64,000 nucleotides of DNA from Micavibrio aeruginosavorus EPB (GCF_000348745.1 NC_020812.1:1001444-1065443); one strand, 5' to 3'; counted from the first letter of the stretch, positions 33,014 to 41,844 are shown. A program made the numbers and translations. The notes: generated by a model not told the origin, from the sequence alone.

Positions 33014-33310
33014 TGTTTTTCCAATTTTCTGATTTATTTAACTGGGCTTCTTGTTGTGGCTGGGACGGGATTGTTCTTTTATGAATGGGGAACGGTCCAG
33101 TCATTTTTTAGGTTCCCGCGTTATAAAAACTGACGTATAGAAGCTCCGGTTTGATTCTTGCTGTCGATTTCATGCATGCAATAATTTTTTTGTTTTTGGG
33201 CTAGGGGCATCCATAAAAACTTATTTGCTGCCTGGTCAATCGTTCTGTGACCTGGTACTTTAGTGATAGTGATTAATAAGTATTCTTAAATGGAAGCTGG
33301 GTATTGGGCA

Positions 33311-34255
33311 ATGAAAACGCTAGATATTTTTTGTGGTGGGGGCGGTAGTAGTTACGGAGCGCGTAACGCTGGGGCTGATATTGTGTGCGGAATTGATCTC
33401 AACGAGGTCGCCATTGGAACCTATCGGGATAATTTCCCCCAGGCGAAAGCTTATGCAAAACGACTGGAGGGTATAAACCCGCGTAAACTACGCGATGAGA
33501 TAGGCGATATAGATCTACTTCTGGCTTCACCAGAATGCACAAATCATACATGTGCTAAAGGCGCTGCTCCACGTTCTGAAAGCAGCCGTGCTACGGCAAT
33601 GCAAGCGCTACGTTATGCGAAAGAGTTTAAGCCCAGATGGCTTGTTCTGGAGAACGTGGTTCATATGCGCCCATGGTCGCGGTATGGCGAATTGAAGGAA
33701 GATCTGATTGGTCTTGGCTATAACTTGAAAGAATTCGTTTTTGATGCATCGGATTTTGGTGTAGCGCAAAAACGCAAGAGGCTTTTTATCGTTTGTGATC
33801 TAGAGGATGAAGTGTTGGATATAGCGCCTTTGCCTCGAAAAAGGAAAAAGACGGTACGCGGCATACTTGACAAGCCGGGTACATGGAAAACTACACCACT
33901 TTACAAAGAAAACCGTGCCAAGCCTACCCTTGAAAGGGCGGAGAGGGGATTCTCCGAACTTGGCGATGGTGCTCGTTTCTTGTTGGTGTATTACGGTACC
34001 GATGGTTGTGGGGGGTGGCAGAGGATTGATCGACCGCTTCGAACCATTACAACAGTAGATCGTTTCGCGCTTGTTGAGCCTGGGGAGAGGGGGCCTGAAA
34101 TGAGGATGCTCCAGGTACCCGAATTGAAGCGTGCAATGGGCTTTGAAAATGACTATCTGATGAATCAGGGGACGCGTCGCGATAAGATTCGTATACTTGG
34201 TAATGGTGTATGTCCTCCCGTTATGGAACGCATCGTTTCATCTATATCGGGCTAG
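33311..34255 (+). CDS. C5 cytosine-specific DNA methyltransferase
   Basis: 314 residues from the ATG at 33311; an ATG at 33290 without a ribosome binding site is also in frame. Motif I is LDIFCGGGGSSYG, motif IV is ASPECTNHT with catalytic Cys76 (PEC in place of the common PPC), motif VI is VLENVV, motif VIII is QKRKRLF, and motif X near the end is ILGNGVCPPVMERIV. It methylates cytosine at C5. The variable target-recognition region is short (about residues 175-255). It is the partner of the divergent endonuclease. The stop overlaps the convergent receiver gene by 4 bp. Confidence 0.92.
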   Translation: MKTLDIFCGGGGSSYGARNAGADIVCGIDLNEVAIGTYRDNFPQAKAYAKRLEGINPRKLRDEIGDIDLLLASPECTNHTCAKGAAPRSESSRATAMQALRYAKEFKPRWLVLENVVHMRPWSRYGELKEDLIGLGYNLKEFVFDASDFGVAQKRKRLFIVCDLEDEVLDIAPLPRKRKKTVRGILDKPGTWKTTPLYKENRAKPTLERAERGFSELGDGARFLLVYYGTDGCGGWQRIDRPLRTITTVDRFALVEPGERGPEMRMLQVPELKRAMGFENDYLMNQGTRRDKIRILGNGVCPPVMERIVSSISG

Positions 34256-35556
34256 TCTGATAGATTAATGATTCCTAGGCGCTGCCCATATGTATGAATA
34301 TGGCTGCCCAGGTGATCCATAAGCTGATTCCTAATCCGCCCCCATACAGAGTAAGTACGCACATTTGTGTCGCTAATCTCATCCAAGTCTTTTTTGCACA
34401 TTGAGAGCATGTAGCGAGGGTTTACAAATATATAATAAGGTTGATCGTCTGAGTCGGAGAATATAGGCACCGGCTTATTTGGCCATATATAAAGCGAAGA
34501 AGGCAGTTTGCTTGTTTTCTTTCTGATTACGCCTAAGTAGAGAGGAATTGTTCCCTTATTTTGCTGTGCGTGATCGCAGGCGGCTTGGCATGGTACCATG
34601 ATCCAATGGAGAACAGTCTCGGGGGCAGTTACTTTGAATTCTGCAAGGACATCGCTCTTTTCGGAAGAAAATTTTTTCCTAAATTCATCTTCTGTTGTCC
34701 AATTTTCTGGTAAAAGAACTATGGCACCACGATCAGATGGAAGAACTTTTTCAGTGTGCTTGGAAATATGCAGTGCTAGGTTAATGCGCCCAGCTTGGGT
34801 GTCGGTTAAAGGGGTGGTATCATCTATCTTTGTTACGGCTTCATCCCAGAGAGCATTAGGGGCAGTCTCTGAGCATATGTGGGATATTTTATCATGCAGT
34901 ACGGGAGAAAGCGCGTCGTTCACCGCCGAAAGCTTATCTTTTAATGCGTTTTCTTTGCCGTGTGCTGCTTTTGCCAATTTGCTCATGAAATTGTCTATGT
35001 TACCTGATGTCTCAGTGGGGGTTCTTCCGGCTGATAGCCGCAAAAGATCATTAAGCACTTGCGTAACAGCATTTTGAACCCTTATCTCCCAATCCAGTAG
35101 TGCAGCCATCTGTGGGCTGGTCTTGAGAAGTGTTTCGAGGGCGCTCATAAGGTCGTCTGGTTTGTTTAGATATTCGTTTTTATCCAGGCTTAGTGAGAAG
35201 AAGGGGCGTTTGTTTTGGTCGAGCCTCTCGTTGAGGTACGTCATCAATTCTTCGTGCTGTGTAGTACTTGTCCATGTGACCAGTGCATATGGCCCATTAT
35301 CTTCATGCAGCAACTTGTTTAAGATTGCTTCGTTAATAGAAAAGTTTCGACTAGATGCGCCTGGAGACGCACCTACAATCAAATTAATATCCATGAAAAT
35401 AATGCGGACCCCCTTAATCTCCCCATCTGGCAAGCTATCAATCCCTTCAAACTTTATTGACAGGCATGCGCCTCCCTGCTGTTTGATTTGGCTCTCGAGC
35501 TTTTGAAGATGTTCGGGGGTGTCGTCAATGGCGATAATTCTGGCTGCGTGGTACAT
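34252..35556 (-). CDS. Receiver-domain protein with large unknown C-terminal domain
   Basis: 434 residues. The N-terminal 140 residues have the full receiver signature: Asp11-Asp12 (IIAIDDTPEHL), phospho-acceptor Asp56 (IIFMDINL), Thr94/Thr96 (LVTWTS) and Lys132 (YLNKPDDL). The loop after Asp56 is longer than usual. The remaining 290 residues contain no recognisable DNA-binding helix-turn-helix. They include a helical middle and a final mixed domain with VLHWIMVPCQAACDHAQ and RIRNQLMDHLGSHIHTYGQRLG. The start overlaps the kinase stop (TAATG), so both are made together. It is likely the output partner of the kinase. The effector activity is unknown. Confidence 0.8.
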   Translation of the reverse strand: MYHAARIIAIDDTPEHLQKLESQIKQQGGACLSIKFEGIDSLPDGEIKGVRIIFMDINLIVGASPGASSRNFSINEAILNKLLHEDNGPYALVTWTSTTQHEELMTYLNERLDQNKRPFFSLSLDKNEYLNKPDDLMSALETLLKTSPQMAALLDWEIRVQNAVTQVLNDLLRLSAGRTPTETSGNIDNFMSKLAKAAHGKENALKDKLSAVNDALSPVLHDKISHICSETAPNALWDEAVTKIDDTTPLTDTQAGRINLALHISKHTEKVLPSDRGAIVLLPENWTTEDEFRKKFSSEKSDVLAEFKVTAPETVLHWIMVPCQAACDHAQQNKGTIPLYLGVIRKKTSKLPSSLYIWPNKPVPIFSDSDDQPYYIFVNPRYMLSMCKKDLDEISDTNVRTYSVWGRIRNQLMDHLGSHIHTYGQRLGIINLSD

Positions 35557-37673
35557 TATTCGTCTTTCTTAAAAACAAGTGCTATCACTGCACCGTCGTA
35601 AGCTGCGGGAACGTTTACGTCTTCGCGGTCAGGGAAGGCAATTCGGCCACCGTTTAGCTCCATGACCATATTCGTGTAATACATACCGAGGCCCATGCCA
35701 TCCGGTTTTGTTGTCATGAAGGGCTTTACAATATCAGCTGGTTTTAGTTTTATGCCTGGGCCATTGTCGGCGATTATCAGAGCTTGGCCATCCTCAAAAA
35801 AATCCGTAACACCAATATATATTGCTCTTTTCTTTTTTTCTCCATGCTGATATTCGGCGTCCGGCCAGCGCACTCTCATCCAATAAAGGGCGTTATCAAT
35901 TAGGTTGGATAGCGCTCCTAACAGCATTGCTCGGGAAGCTAAGCACTCGAATGATCGTTGCTCGTCCGTTAGCAAGGGACATGATACAGTGACGTTATGA
36001 TATTCAGTTCGTGATTTGTTGAGGAAAAGGCTTTCCTTTACAATATCTTTTATGTCGTGGCGCTTTTTTCCATCTCTGCGGAGCAGCATGGAAAAACCTT
36101 CGAGAAGGTTGCTTAGGTCATCGGCTTGTCTTTTGATTAAATCAAAAGAAACATCACTTTTTATGGCTGTGTTGAGGCTTTTTACACCGCGCTCTATTTC
36201 ATGGAAAACGATTGCAAGGCTAATATTGGCGACACCAGAATGTGTTACCACTTCTTTCATTTCATTATATTGGCGCTCTATTGTGTCAACGTATTTTCCA
36301 AGTTCTCCGCCGAGTTTTCTCTTTTCTATTTGGTCACGCAGTTCCTCAATTGGCTTGTGAATGTCCAGGACGGACTTGCCTTTTGCATGATCCAGAAGGA
36401 GATTAATCTGTTGTTTGTCTTCCTGTCTGTGGTTTTCAAATTCAATGAGGGAGGCAAGAACCAGGGAGCGGAGCCGTTCGTATTCTGAACTTTCAACGAA
36501 CCCTTCCCTGTTTGTTTTTTCGACCAACTTTTGACTGTCTTTCAAGGAAAGGTCGATGGCGCCTATTATCAAGTTATTACTTATGCGGCGGGTGGGGACA
36601 TTTACTCGTCTCAGATCAAGGCCTAACCAATCGACGCCTTTTTCACCGTAGTTATGTACTCGGATGCCGTCTCGATAAACCCTTATACCTCCATTCTCAT
36701 CCAGAAAATCTTTAAGCAAGTTTGTATTTGTCATGAGACTCATGATTTCCGCGTCACGGTCGAAAATATAAAACTCGCCACAGACGGGGCCGATTCCGTC
36801 TGTAAAGGTTTTGTCTGCTGTTAGGGTTCCATATTTTTTTTGGTCATCCTTTGCAAGTTGGAGCGTCGCATTTTTTTCGGACTTTAAAGACCGTCCTTTG
36901 ATTTTTAAGGCATCAATTGGCTTAAATTTGTACTCCCATTCAAACTTTCCATCCTCAAACCAGAAGCAGTAATGCCAGATTGCTTGATCAAGGATGTCTT
37001 GAACATCTGGTAGCTTAGAAAGCCACTCTTCTTTTCCGGGTACGGAAAGATTGGCTCTGAAAACTTCTTCTTCTTTGAATGGCGAAGAAATTGACTTCAC
37101 GTTGGCCCATAGCCTGCGGATGTCTCCGCGACTCCAAGTCTCGCGAAGTTCGCTGATGATTATCTTGGTGCCAGTTTCCCCTTGTTTGAACGTGGAGCCA
37201 TTGCTTTCAACGATTCTGACGTTCGCTTCGTCCATATATCTTGTGTCATTTACTAGGTCATGCCAGTCAATATCAATTGTATATTCAGGTTCGTTTTCTG
37301 CCCGCGTGATAAGGGTAATTTTATTTCCTAGTTTGTGAACAGCAAAGCGTCCTACGCCTTTTTCCCCTAGAGGTAGGCGATTGAATTTCTTTGTTCGTTT
37401 TCCAGCTTTTCTTTGTAGCTCACGATGATCTGCTCCAGGCTCAAACCAGATATTTTGGAGTGTGCTAAGTGGCATGCCTTCGCCATCATCAGTAACAACA
37501 ATGCGTGGATTTTGCTTTTCGAGATTTTCAAAAACAATATCCAGCTGATTTGCGTCGGCATCGTAGGCGTTCTTTACTAATTCAAACAGGGCAAGCCGAG
37601 CGTTTCCAATCAGCTGGTCTCCAAGCAGTTGAAGTAATCGTGCGCGTGGGCGGAAAGGTGCAACAGCGGTCAT
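35556..37673 (-). CDS. Soluble histidine kinase with an N-terminal MORC/Hsp90-like GHKL ATPase
   Basis: 705 residues, no membrane segment or signal peptide. Two ATPase modules are visible. The N-terminal one has the GHKL boxes ELVKNAYDADA (Asn35), VTDDGEGM (Asp62/63) and GEKGVGRFAVHKLG (103-116), typical of MORC/MutL/Hsp90 proteins. The C-terminal kinase half has an H-box FHEIERG with His491, N-box SNLIDNALYW, G1 box IIADNGPGI and G2 box DGMGLGMYY. The coiled linker before His491 is helical. The protein seems to be a cytoplasmic sensor in which an ATP-driven clamp replaces an ordinary sensory domain. It is coupled to the receiver gene. A role in sensing DNA or phage is inferred from the restriction neighbours. 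Confidence 0.82.
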   Translation of the reverse strand: MTAVAPFRPRARLLQLLGDQLIGNARLALFELVKNAYDADANQLDIVFENLEKQNPRIVVTDDGEGMPLSTLQNIWFEPGADHRELQRKAGKRTKKFNRLPLGEKGVGRFAVHKLGNKITLITRAENEPEYTIDIDWHDLVNDTRYMDEANVRIVESNGSTFKQGETGTKIIISELRETWSRGDIRRLWANVKSISSPFKEEEVFRANLSVPGKEEWLSKLPDVQDILDQAIWHYCFWFEDGKFEWEYKFKPIDALKIKGRSLKSEKNATLQLAKDDQKKYGTLTADKTFTDGIGPVCGEFYIFDRDAEIMSLMTNTNLLKDFLDENGGIRVYRDGIRVHNYGEKGVDWLGLDLRRVNVPTRRISNNLIIGAIDLSLKDSQKLVEKTNREGFVESSEYERLRSLVLASLIEFENHRQEDKQQINLLLDHAKGKSVLDIHKPIEELRDQIEKRKLGGELGKYVDTIERQYNEMKEVVTHSGVANISLAIVFHEIERGVKSLNTAIKSDVSFDLIKRQADDLSNLLEGFSMLLRRDGKKRHDIKDIVKESLFLNKSRTEYHNVTVSCPLLTDEQRSFECLASRAMLLGALSNLIDNALYWMRVRWPDAEYQHGEKKKRAIYIGVTDFFEDGQALIIADNGPGIKLKPADIVKPFMTTKPDGMGLGMYYTNMVMELNGGRIAFPDREDVNVPAAYDGAVIALVFKKDE

Positions 37674-38039
37674 GGTGCTCAGCCTTACAATTTTTATACT
37701 TGTTGTTTATATTCATAACGTGGAGCGGCTTGCACCGCTTCAGTCGTTTGCCCTTATGCTGCTTTTTATCCGGGAAAAGCACAGTAATTATTCCAACCAT
37801 TTGATCCATAAGTCGGATTTTAAAAATATAGTAAAACGTTTGAGGCTACAAGCAGGGATTGCTGAATTAGGCCGCTTCAGTTGTGATGGGTGTATTTATC
37901 TGTTTTATTTGAAAGGTCTAAAACATTTTCCAAGAGAGCTGATCAAGCCCAGTAATTTGTACGGACCACCCGTACAAGTTTCTGGCCCAACAGAAGCTGA
38001 TAATGGAGGTATTGGGCAAGGCCTGATATTGTTAATAAA

Positions 38040-38055
38040 TTGAACCCGGGTTCAA
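38040..38055. repeat. Palindrome at the right side of the restriction/kinase block
   Basis: TTGAACCCGGGTTCAA is a perfect 16-bp palindrome. It differs at two central bases from the palindrome at 31669-31684. It lies about 370 bp upstream of the kinase start. Confidence 0.5.
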
Positions 38056-38579
38056 ATTGGGCAGGGGGCCTTGCTGGTGCGAGGTTTATACCTGCTCAAG
38101 AGGCGTAAAAATTGCAAAAAAAGCCCCCCTCGGTTTTCTCCTGCGAGGCGTACGAGATGTAACGGATTTTTTGTATGTTGTGTGTAGAGGGTTTTAATTG
38201 TGTGGCATTGATAATCGATTGTATTTGAACAGTTCATCGGCTTTATAAAAATGTGACACCGATAAAATCGAGAAGAATTACGGCGTTGGTTAGGGGTAAA
38301 TTTTGGTCCCGTTTTTTATTCATTGGAATTGCTCTGTTCTTTGTGGTCAGACCTCTTAATTTGGGGGCGGAACGCTCACGTCTGAAATCTATATAAGATT
38401 GCCTAGTTGACGGCGCGTCCGCTGCCGGGGCGGAACATTCTCCACATTCTCCCGCTCTGATTCTTAAGCCTATTTTGTTTTTTAGATTCTGAGAGTCTAA
38501 AAAGAATTTTAAAAATTCAATGTGAGTCAGCATAGTTATTACTTATTCCTATAGTTATTATTCTCATATTTATATATGC

Positions 38580-38636
38580 GGCACTTTCCTGCAGCCCATG
38601 GAGGTGCTTTTCTACATGGGTTTGCAAGAAAGTGCC
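38580..38636. other. Long three-part hairpin
   Basis: GGCACTTTC (38580-38588) pairs with GAAAGTGCC (38628-38636), TGCA (38590) with TGCA (38623), and CCCATG (38595-38600) with CATGGG (38615-38620): 19 bp interrupted only by single- or double-base bulges, with a 14-nt loop. No T-tract follows on either strand. It lies beside an A/T-rich run with two TAGTTATTA copies and downstream of a winged-helix replication-like gene, so an origin or a structured leader is possible. Confidence 0.55.
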
Positions 38637-38768
38637 TGTCCATCAGTTAAAAAATTTAACCGACGATTTTTGTTTGAAAATAGATAGATAGCCTTGATTG
38701 GGTAATTTTTATCCATTCACTCTAAATGTCTCTCTACCTGACTTGCATATAAGGACGGTTAAAAATCT

Positions 38769-39272
38769 TTACCGATGTATCCGCTTTGAGCGCGTTAATG
38801 GCTTTTTGTTTCGAACTTTGTTGGCTTCAAAATTAAAGTCGATTGCATACCAAGATCCGTAAGGGGTGCGATTGCGGGTGATACATTTCTTTTTCTGCAT
38901 GTTGTCCAAAATTTCCTTTAGGCGTCGTTCCTTCAATGGCAACCCAGAAATTGTGGAGGGGATGCCGTCAGTAAAATGGCGATACTTTATGAACTCACGT
39001 GCTTTACCCCAAAATATCGTGCGATTCCAAATAAACATAAGAACCATGTACTCGCTCGGGGTGAGTTTTTTGATCCACGTATTATGAATCATGCGTAAAG
39101 ACCAAAATTTATCTGAGGGGCTAATTTTTTCTCCTTTATAGGGTTTGATGTGCTCAGGGAGGTCTTCTCCATCATCGCCGCCATTGGGGTCAATTTGATT
39201 ATCGTCGTAATCATCCTGAGGTTTGTAGTTGCAGTAAATTTCACGCGTTTTGCTGTACCGTGTTTCTGTCAT
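38769..39272 (-). CDS. Winged-helix protein of the island, possible replication or regulatory protein
   Basis: 167 residues. The N-terminal 50 residues are acidic and probably disordered (DDYDDNQ, GGDDGEDLPE). Residues about 65-145 read like a winged helix of the phage replication-protein type: LTPSEYMVLMFIWNRTIFWG, then SGLPLKERRLKEILDNMQKKKCI and a wing with RNRTPYGSWYAIDF. The C-terminus is strongly basic (KPLTRSKRIHR). It is the last gene of the integrase-led minus-strand set, 15 bp after alpA. DNA binding is likely. Replication initiation is only a possibility, supported by the neighbouring hairpin and A/T-rich repeats. Confidence 0.6.
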   Translation of the reverse strand: MTETRYSKTREIYCNYKPQDDYDDNQIDPNGGDDGEDLPEHIKPYKGEKISPSDKFWSLRMIHNTWIKKLTPSEYMVLMFIWNRTIFWGKAREFIKYRHFTDGIPSTISGLPLKERRLKEILDNMQKKKCITRNRTPYGSWYAIDFNFEANKVRNKKPLTRSKRIHR

Positions 39273-39287
39273 AAAAATTCTCCAAAA

Positions 39288-39506
39288 TTAAAGTGTTCGA
39301 CTTTTTTCAATGCGCTGCTGTACCCAAGTGTCGATCTCGTGCTCTATAAACCCAACTCGACGCCCGCCGAGGTTGATTGGCTTCGGTAAATCTCCATTTT
39401 TGATACGCTCATATAAGCCACTTCTAGAAATTCCTAGGCGATTAATAACCTCAGAAATGCGTAGAATGCGTGTGGTCTTTGTATCGTTGTGATTGTATCG
39501 ACTCAT
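39288..39506 (-). CDS. AlpA-family excisionase/regulator
   Basis: 72 residues. The MerR-like winged helix of AlpA is clear: RILRISEVINRLGISRSGLYERIK, then DLPKPINLGGRRVGFIEHEIDTWVQQR. AlpA-type proteins act as excisionases or activators of integrase genes in P4-like elements. The gene lies in the same direction as the integrase and the DUF6499-type gene, with a 150-bp gap upstream. It supports the reading of the region as a mobile island. Confidence 0.88.
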   Translation of the reverse strand: MSRYNHNDTKTTRILRISEVINRLGISRSGLYERIKNGDLPKPINLGGRRVGFIEHEIDTWVQQRIEKSRTL

Positions 39507-39656
39507 TTACTGCTCCTTTTTGTTCATATTGATGCGTTAGCCAACTCATTTGTGTGTCGTTGGATGCTGATAAACGTACTTGTACGGAGGTCAATAAAAT
39601 AGAAAGGATAAGCCCGAGGCTTATCCTTTCATCTGCGTGATATAAATTGGAGGGAA

Positions 39657-40451
39657 TTAAGAGATTTTAGCTATTTGACGATAGCCTGAATCACGTAGTC
39701 GTTTGGCTTCCATCAGGTTCCATCTTAGGGTTTTTTCGCCCCTGAAATCATCATCATAGGAATTGTCCATTCCGAATACATCTGCCATTTCCTTTAGATC
39801 TATTCCTCGAATATCTGCGTCGAGAACGCGAAGATAAAGTAGGTATTTTGATGTGCGCATGCGCATCATTTGGGATGAGGGGCTGTTTTCTTGGGTATTG
39901 CGCATACCAATACGCTGTCTAATTGTTTCTTTAATTTTTTTCAGTTGTGGGTCGATGGGGAGTTCCATGTCAATGGTGCAAAGGGCTTCGTTGAAGCCAA
40001 GGAAAGTTTCCTCTGGTTCGTAGTGTCTTCTGCTCTGACTTTCTGATCTAAAAAATATTCTTCTATCTTCAAACTTTATTCGTGCGGTTGCATTTTCTGG
40101 GGCAGGTGGAAATGTTAATAGGCCAAATCGTCCGTAGAAGATCTCCATTAGCTCGATGACTTGCGTAAGTGGGCGGTCTTCTTCGGAAAAAATGAGCTCT
40201 CTGTCTGAAGTGCTCTGCGCGACGATATTACGAGCTTCGTGTAAGTCGATCTCTGATAATTTTGATTCTCCAATCAAAGATTTTCGTAGATTTCCGTAGT
40301 GCGGTTGTCTTCGTAGGAATTCCCATGCCCAATTTGTTCCGGTCATTGTGCTGGGGTCTGGATATTGATCTTCTTGTCTCCAATCAGGCAGCCAAGAAAA
40401 TCTCTGTGCTAGGTATTCTTTATTGGGTTCATGTTTCTTTTCGTTTTTCAT
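39657..40451 (-). CDS. DUF6499/DUF2285-type regulator of mobile elements
   Basis: 264 residues from the ATG at 40451, which overlaps the integrase stop (TAATG). Upstream in-frame starts lie inside the integrase. Near the start, SWLPDWRQEDQYPD and WAWEFLRRQPHYG match the DUF6499 pattern found in alphaproteobacterial integrative elements. The C-terminal 65 residues (YLLYLRVLDADIRGIDLKEMADVFG, ending AKRLRDSGYRQIA) match a DUF2285-type winged helix. Such proteins are thought to control transfer or integrase genes. The link is by pattern memory, not a search. Confidence 0.68.
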   Translation of the reverse strand: MKNEKKHEPNKEYLAQRFSWLPDWRQEDQYPDPSTMTGTNWAWEFLRRQPHYGNLRKSLIGESKLSEIDLHEARNIVAQSTSDRELIFSEEDRPLTQVIELMEIFYGRFGLLTFPPAPENATARIKFEDRRIFFRSESQSRRHYEPEETFLGFNEALCTIDMELPIDPQLKKIKETIRQRIGMRNTQENSPSSQMMRMRTSKYLLYLRVLDADIRGIDLKEMADVFGMDNSYDDDFRGEKTLRWNLMEAKRLRDSGYRQIAKIS

Positions 40452-41692
40452 TACAATACCTTTCTTGAAAATCGTCCTTGAATAAGTTTTCCGTTCTTGT
40501 GTGATATATTTTCGATATAATCTGCCCATTCCTGCATCATCTTTTTTCTCTGAGCCAGGAATTTTGTACGGTCATAGGCCCGACGAACAGAGTCGCCTTT
40601 GGCGTGCGCTAGCTGTGTATCCGGTACCTCATGCGGATAGCCCAGTTCCTCCATGATTGTTGTCATGGCCAGTGCGCGGAAACCGTGTCCCGTGTGAATA
40701 CCGTGATATCCCATCCGTTTGAGAGCCATTAATATCGCCCCATTTGACATGTGCGTTTTGGGGTTACGCTGTCCCGGGAATAAAAATTCTCTATGTTCAC
40801 TTATGGGTTTTAATTGCTCTAGGATTCTCAAAACTTGCTTTGATAGAGGAACGATATGATCCCGGTTCATTTTCATGCGCTCTGCGGGAATGATCCACTG
40901 CCTTTTTTCAAAATCAAATTCGTCCCAGCGCGCTTTTATCAGTTCACTGGTGCGAACAAACGTTAAGAGCATCATTTCTAGAGCCAGCTGTGTCGAAATA
41001 AAGAGCCGGGCTTCGTTGCTATAGAGCTTGCTTAGAAATTCGGGGAGGTCTTTTGCTTCCATCGCGGCGTAATGCCCTTGTTTGATAGGGGCTAGGAAAT
41101 CTTTGGCTTTGATGTCTGCCGGGTTCGTGTCAATTTTTCCCCTTAGCTGAGCGTAGGCGAAAATTGCTCGGCTATATTGTAGTGCTCTACGTGCAATATC
41201 GTAGGCTCCGCGTTTTTCGATATTTTCGATTACAATCGCTAGGCGAGGGGTGGTGATTTCTTTTATGGGAAGGTTGCCTATGGCTGGGAAAAGGTCTTGT
41301 TCCAAACGGCGTAAAACGGTTGACGCATGATTGGGGCTCCAGTTGCCCTTATTCTTCTCATGCCACTCTAATGCCAGCGCCTCGAACGTATTGGCAGCAC
41401 TGGCTTGCGCAAGGCGTTTCTTTTCCTGTTTGGCGAGGGATGGGTCATTGTGTTCCGCAAGCAGCTTGCGCGCCTTATCTCGCCCGTCACGGGCATCTGC
41501 TAAGGACACCTCTGGGTACTGCCCTAAGGCTAGGCGTTTTTCTTTGCCACCATAGCGGTATTTCATGCGCCACAGCTTGCTGCCCTTGGGGGTGATTTCT
41601 AGATACAGTCCCCCGGAATCGCCCATTTTGTAGGATTTCTCGCGGGGTTTGGCCTGTCTGCAGGCAACATCACTCAGAGGCATTGGGGGCAT
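40451..41692 (-). CDS. P4-type tyrosine integrase
   Basis: 413 residues. The N-terminus is the DUF4102-type arm-binding domain (LSDVACRQAKPREKSYKMGD, GLYLEITPKGSKLWRMKYRY). A core-binding domain follows, then the catalytic domain with Arg in FVRTSELIKARWDEFD, HGFRALAMT (HxxR), LAHAKGDSVRRAYDR with the last His and nucleophile Tyr. A second ATG (MPLSD) at 41683 could also be the start. The gene lies beside the 3' end of tRNA-Glu, as usual for this family, and is followed by overlapping and closely spaced control genes. It catalyses insertion and excision of the island. Confidence 0.93.
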   Translation of the reverse strand: MPPMPLSDVACRQAKPREKSYKMGDSGGLYLEITPKGSKLWRMKYRYGGKEKRLALGQYPEVSLADARDGRDKARKLLAEHNDPSLAKQEKKRLAQASAANTFEALALEWHEKNKGNWSPNHASTVLRRLEQDLFPAIGNLPIKEITTPRLAIVIENIEKRGAYDIARRALQYSRAIFAYAQLRGKIDTNPADIKAKDFLAPIKQGHYAAMEAKDLPEFLSKLYSNEARLFISTQLALEMMLLTFVRTSELIKARWDEFDFEKRQWIIPAERMKMNRDHIVPLSKQVLRILEQLKPISEHREFLFPGQRNPKTHMSNGAILMALKRMGYHGIHTGHGFRALAMTTIMEELGYPHEVPDTQLAHAKGDSVRRAYDRTKFLAQRKKMMQEWADYIENISHKNGKLIQGRFSRKVL

Positions 41693-41733
41693 CCTCTTCT
41701 TGGTTTCAGTTAGATGCCCCCAAGAATGCCCCC
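41685..41733 (+). promoter_or_regulatory. Probable integrase arm-type sites, right end
   Basis: TGCCCCC boxes start at 41715 and 41727 (12-bp spacing), and an inverted copy (GGGGGCA) lies at 41685-41691, overlapping the start of the integrase gene. The overlap suggests that integrase represses its own expression. Confidence 0.6.
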
Positions 41734-41844
41734 ATAACCTCAGGATGTAAAGAAATCTCCCGGGACGTTGACGAACAAAAAACCCGCGAAAACACGAGGT
41801 TTTCTGCGGGCTTTTGGATGATCTCGGATGTTGCCGGATCAGAA

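Larger units (their letters stand above)
37674..38768. other. 1.1-kb stretch without a convincing gene
   Basis: Open frames exist on both strands (up to 123 codons at 37672-38043 plus and 96 codons at 38243-38533 minus), but none has a credible ribosome site, domain or codon pattern. The stretch holds the palindrome at 38040, an A/T-rich segment with repeated TAGTTATTA at 38532-38571, and a long hairpin at 38580. It may contain the promoter of the kinase operon and a replication or regulatory site of the island. Confidence 0.5.

Noticed and set aside
37672-38043. A 123-codon plus-strand ORF, and 61- and 96-codon minus-strand ORFs to 38533.
   Set aside because: No ribosome site, no recognisable domain, and the first starts on the palindromic CATG of the kinase start codon. 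Kept only as part of the description of the gene-poor stretch.
38532-38575. Possible CRISPR or iteron array in the A/T-rich segment.
   Set aside because: Only two copies of a 9-mer were found, with no regular spacers. No cas genes occur in the window.
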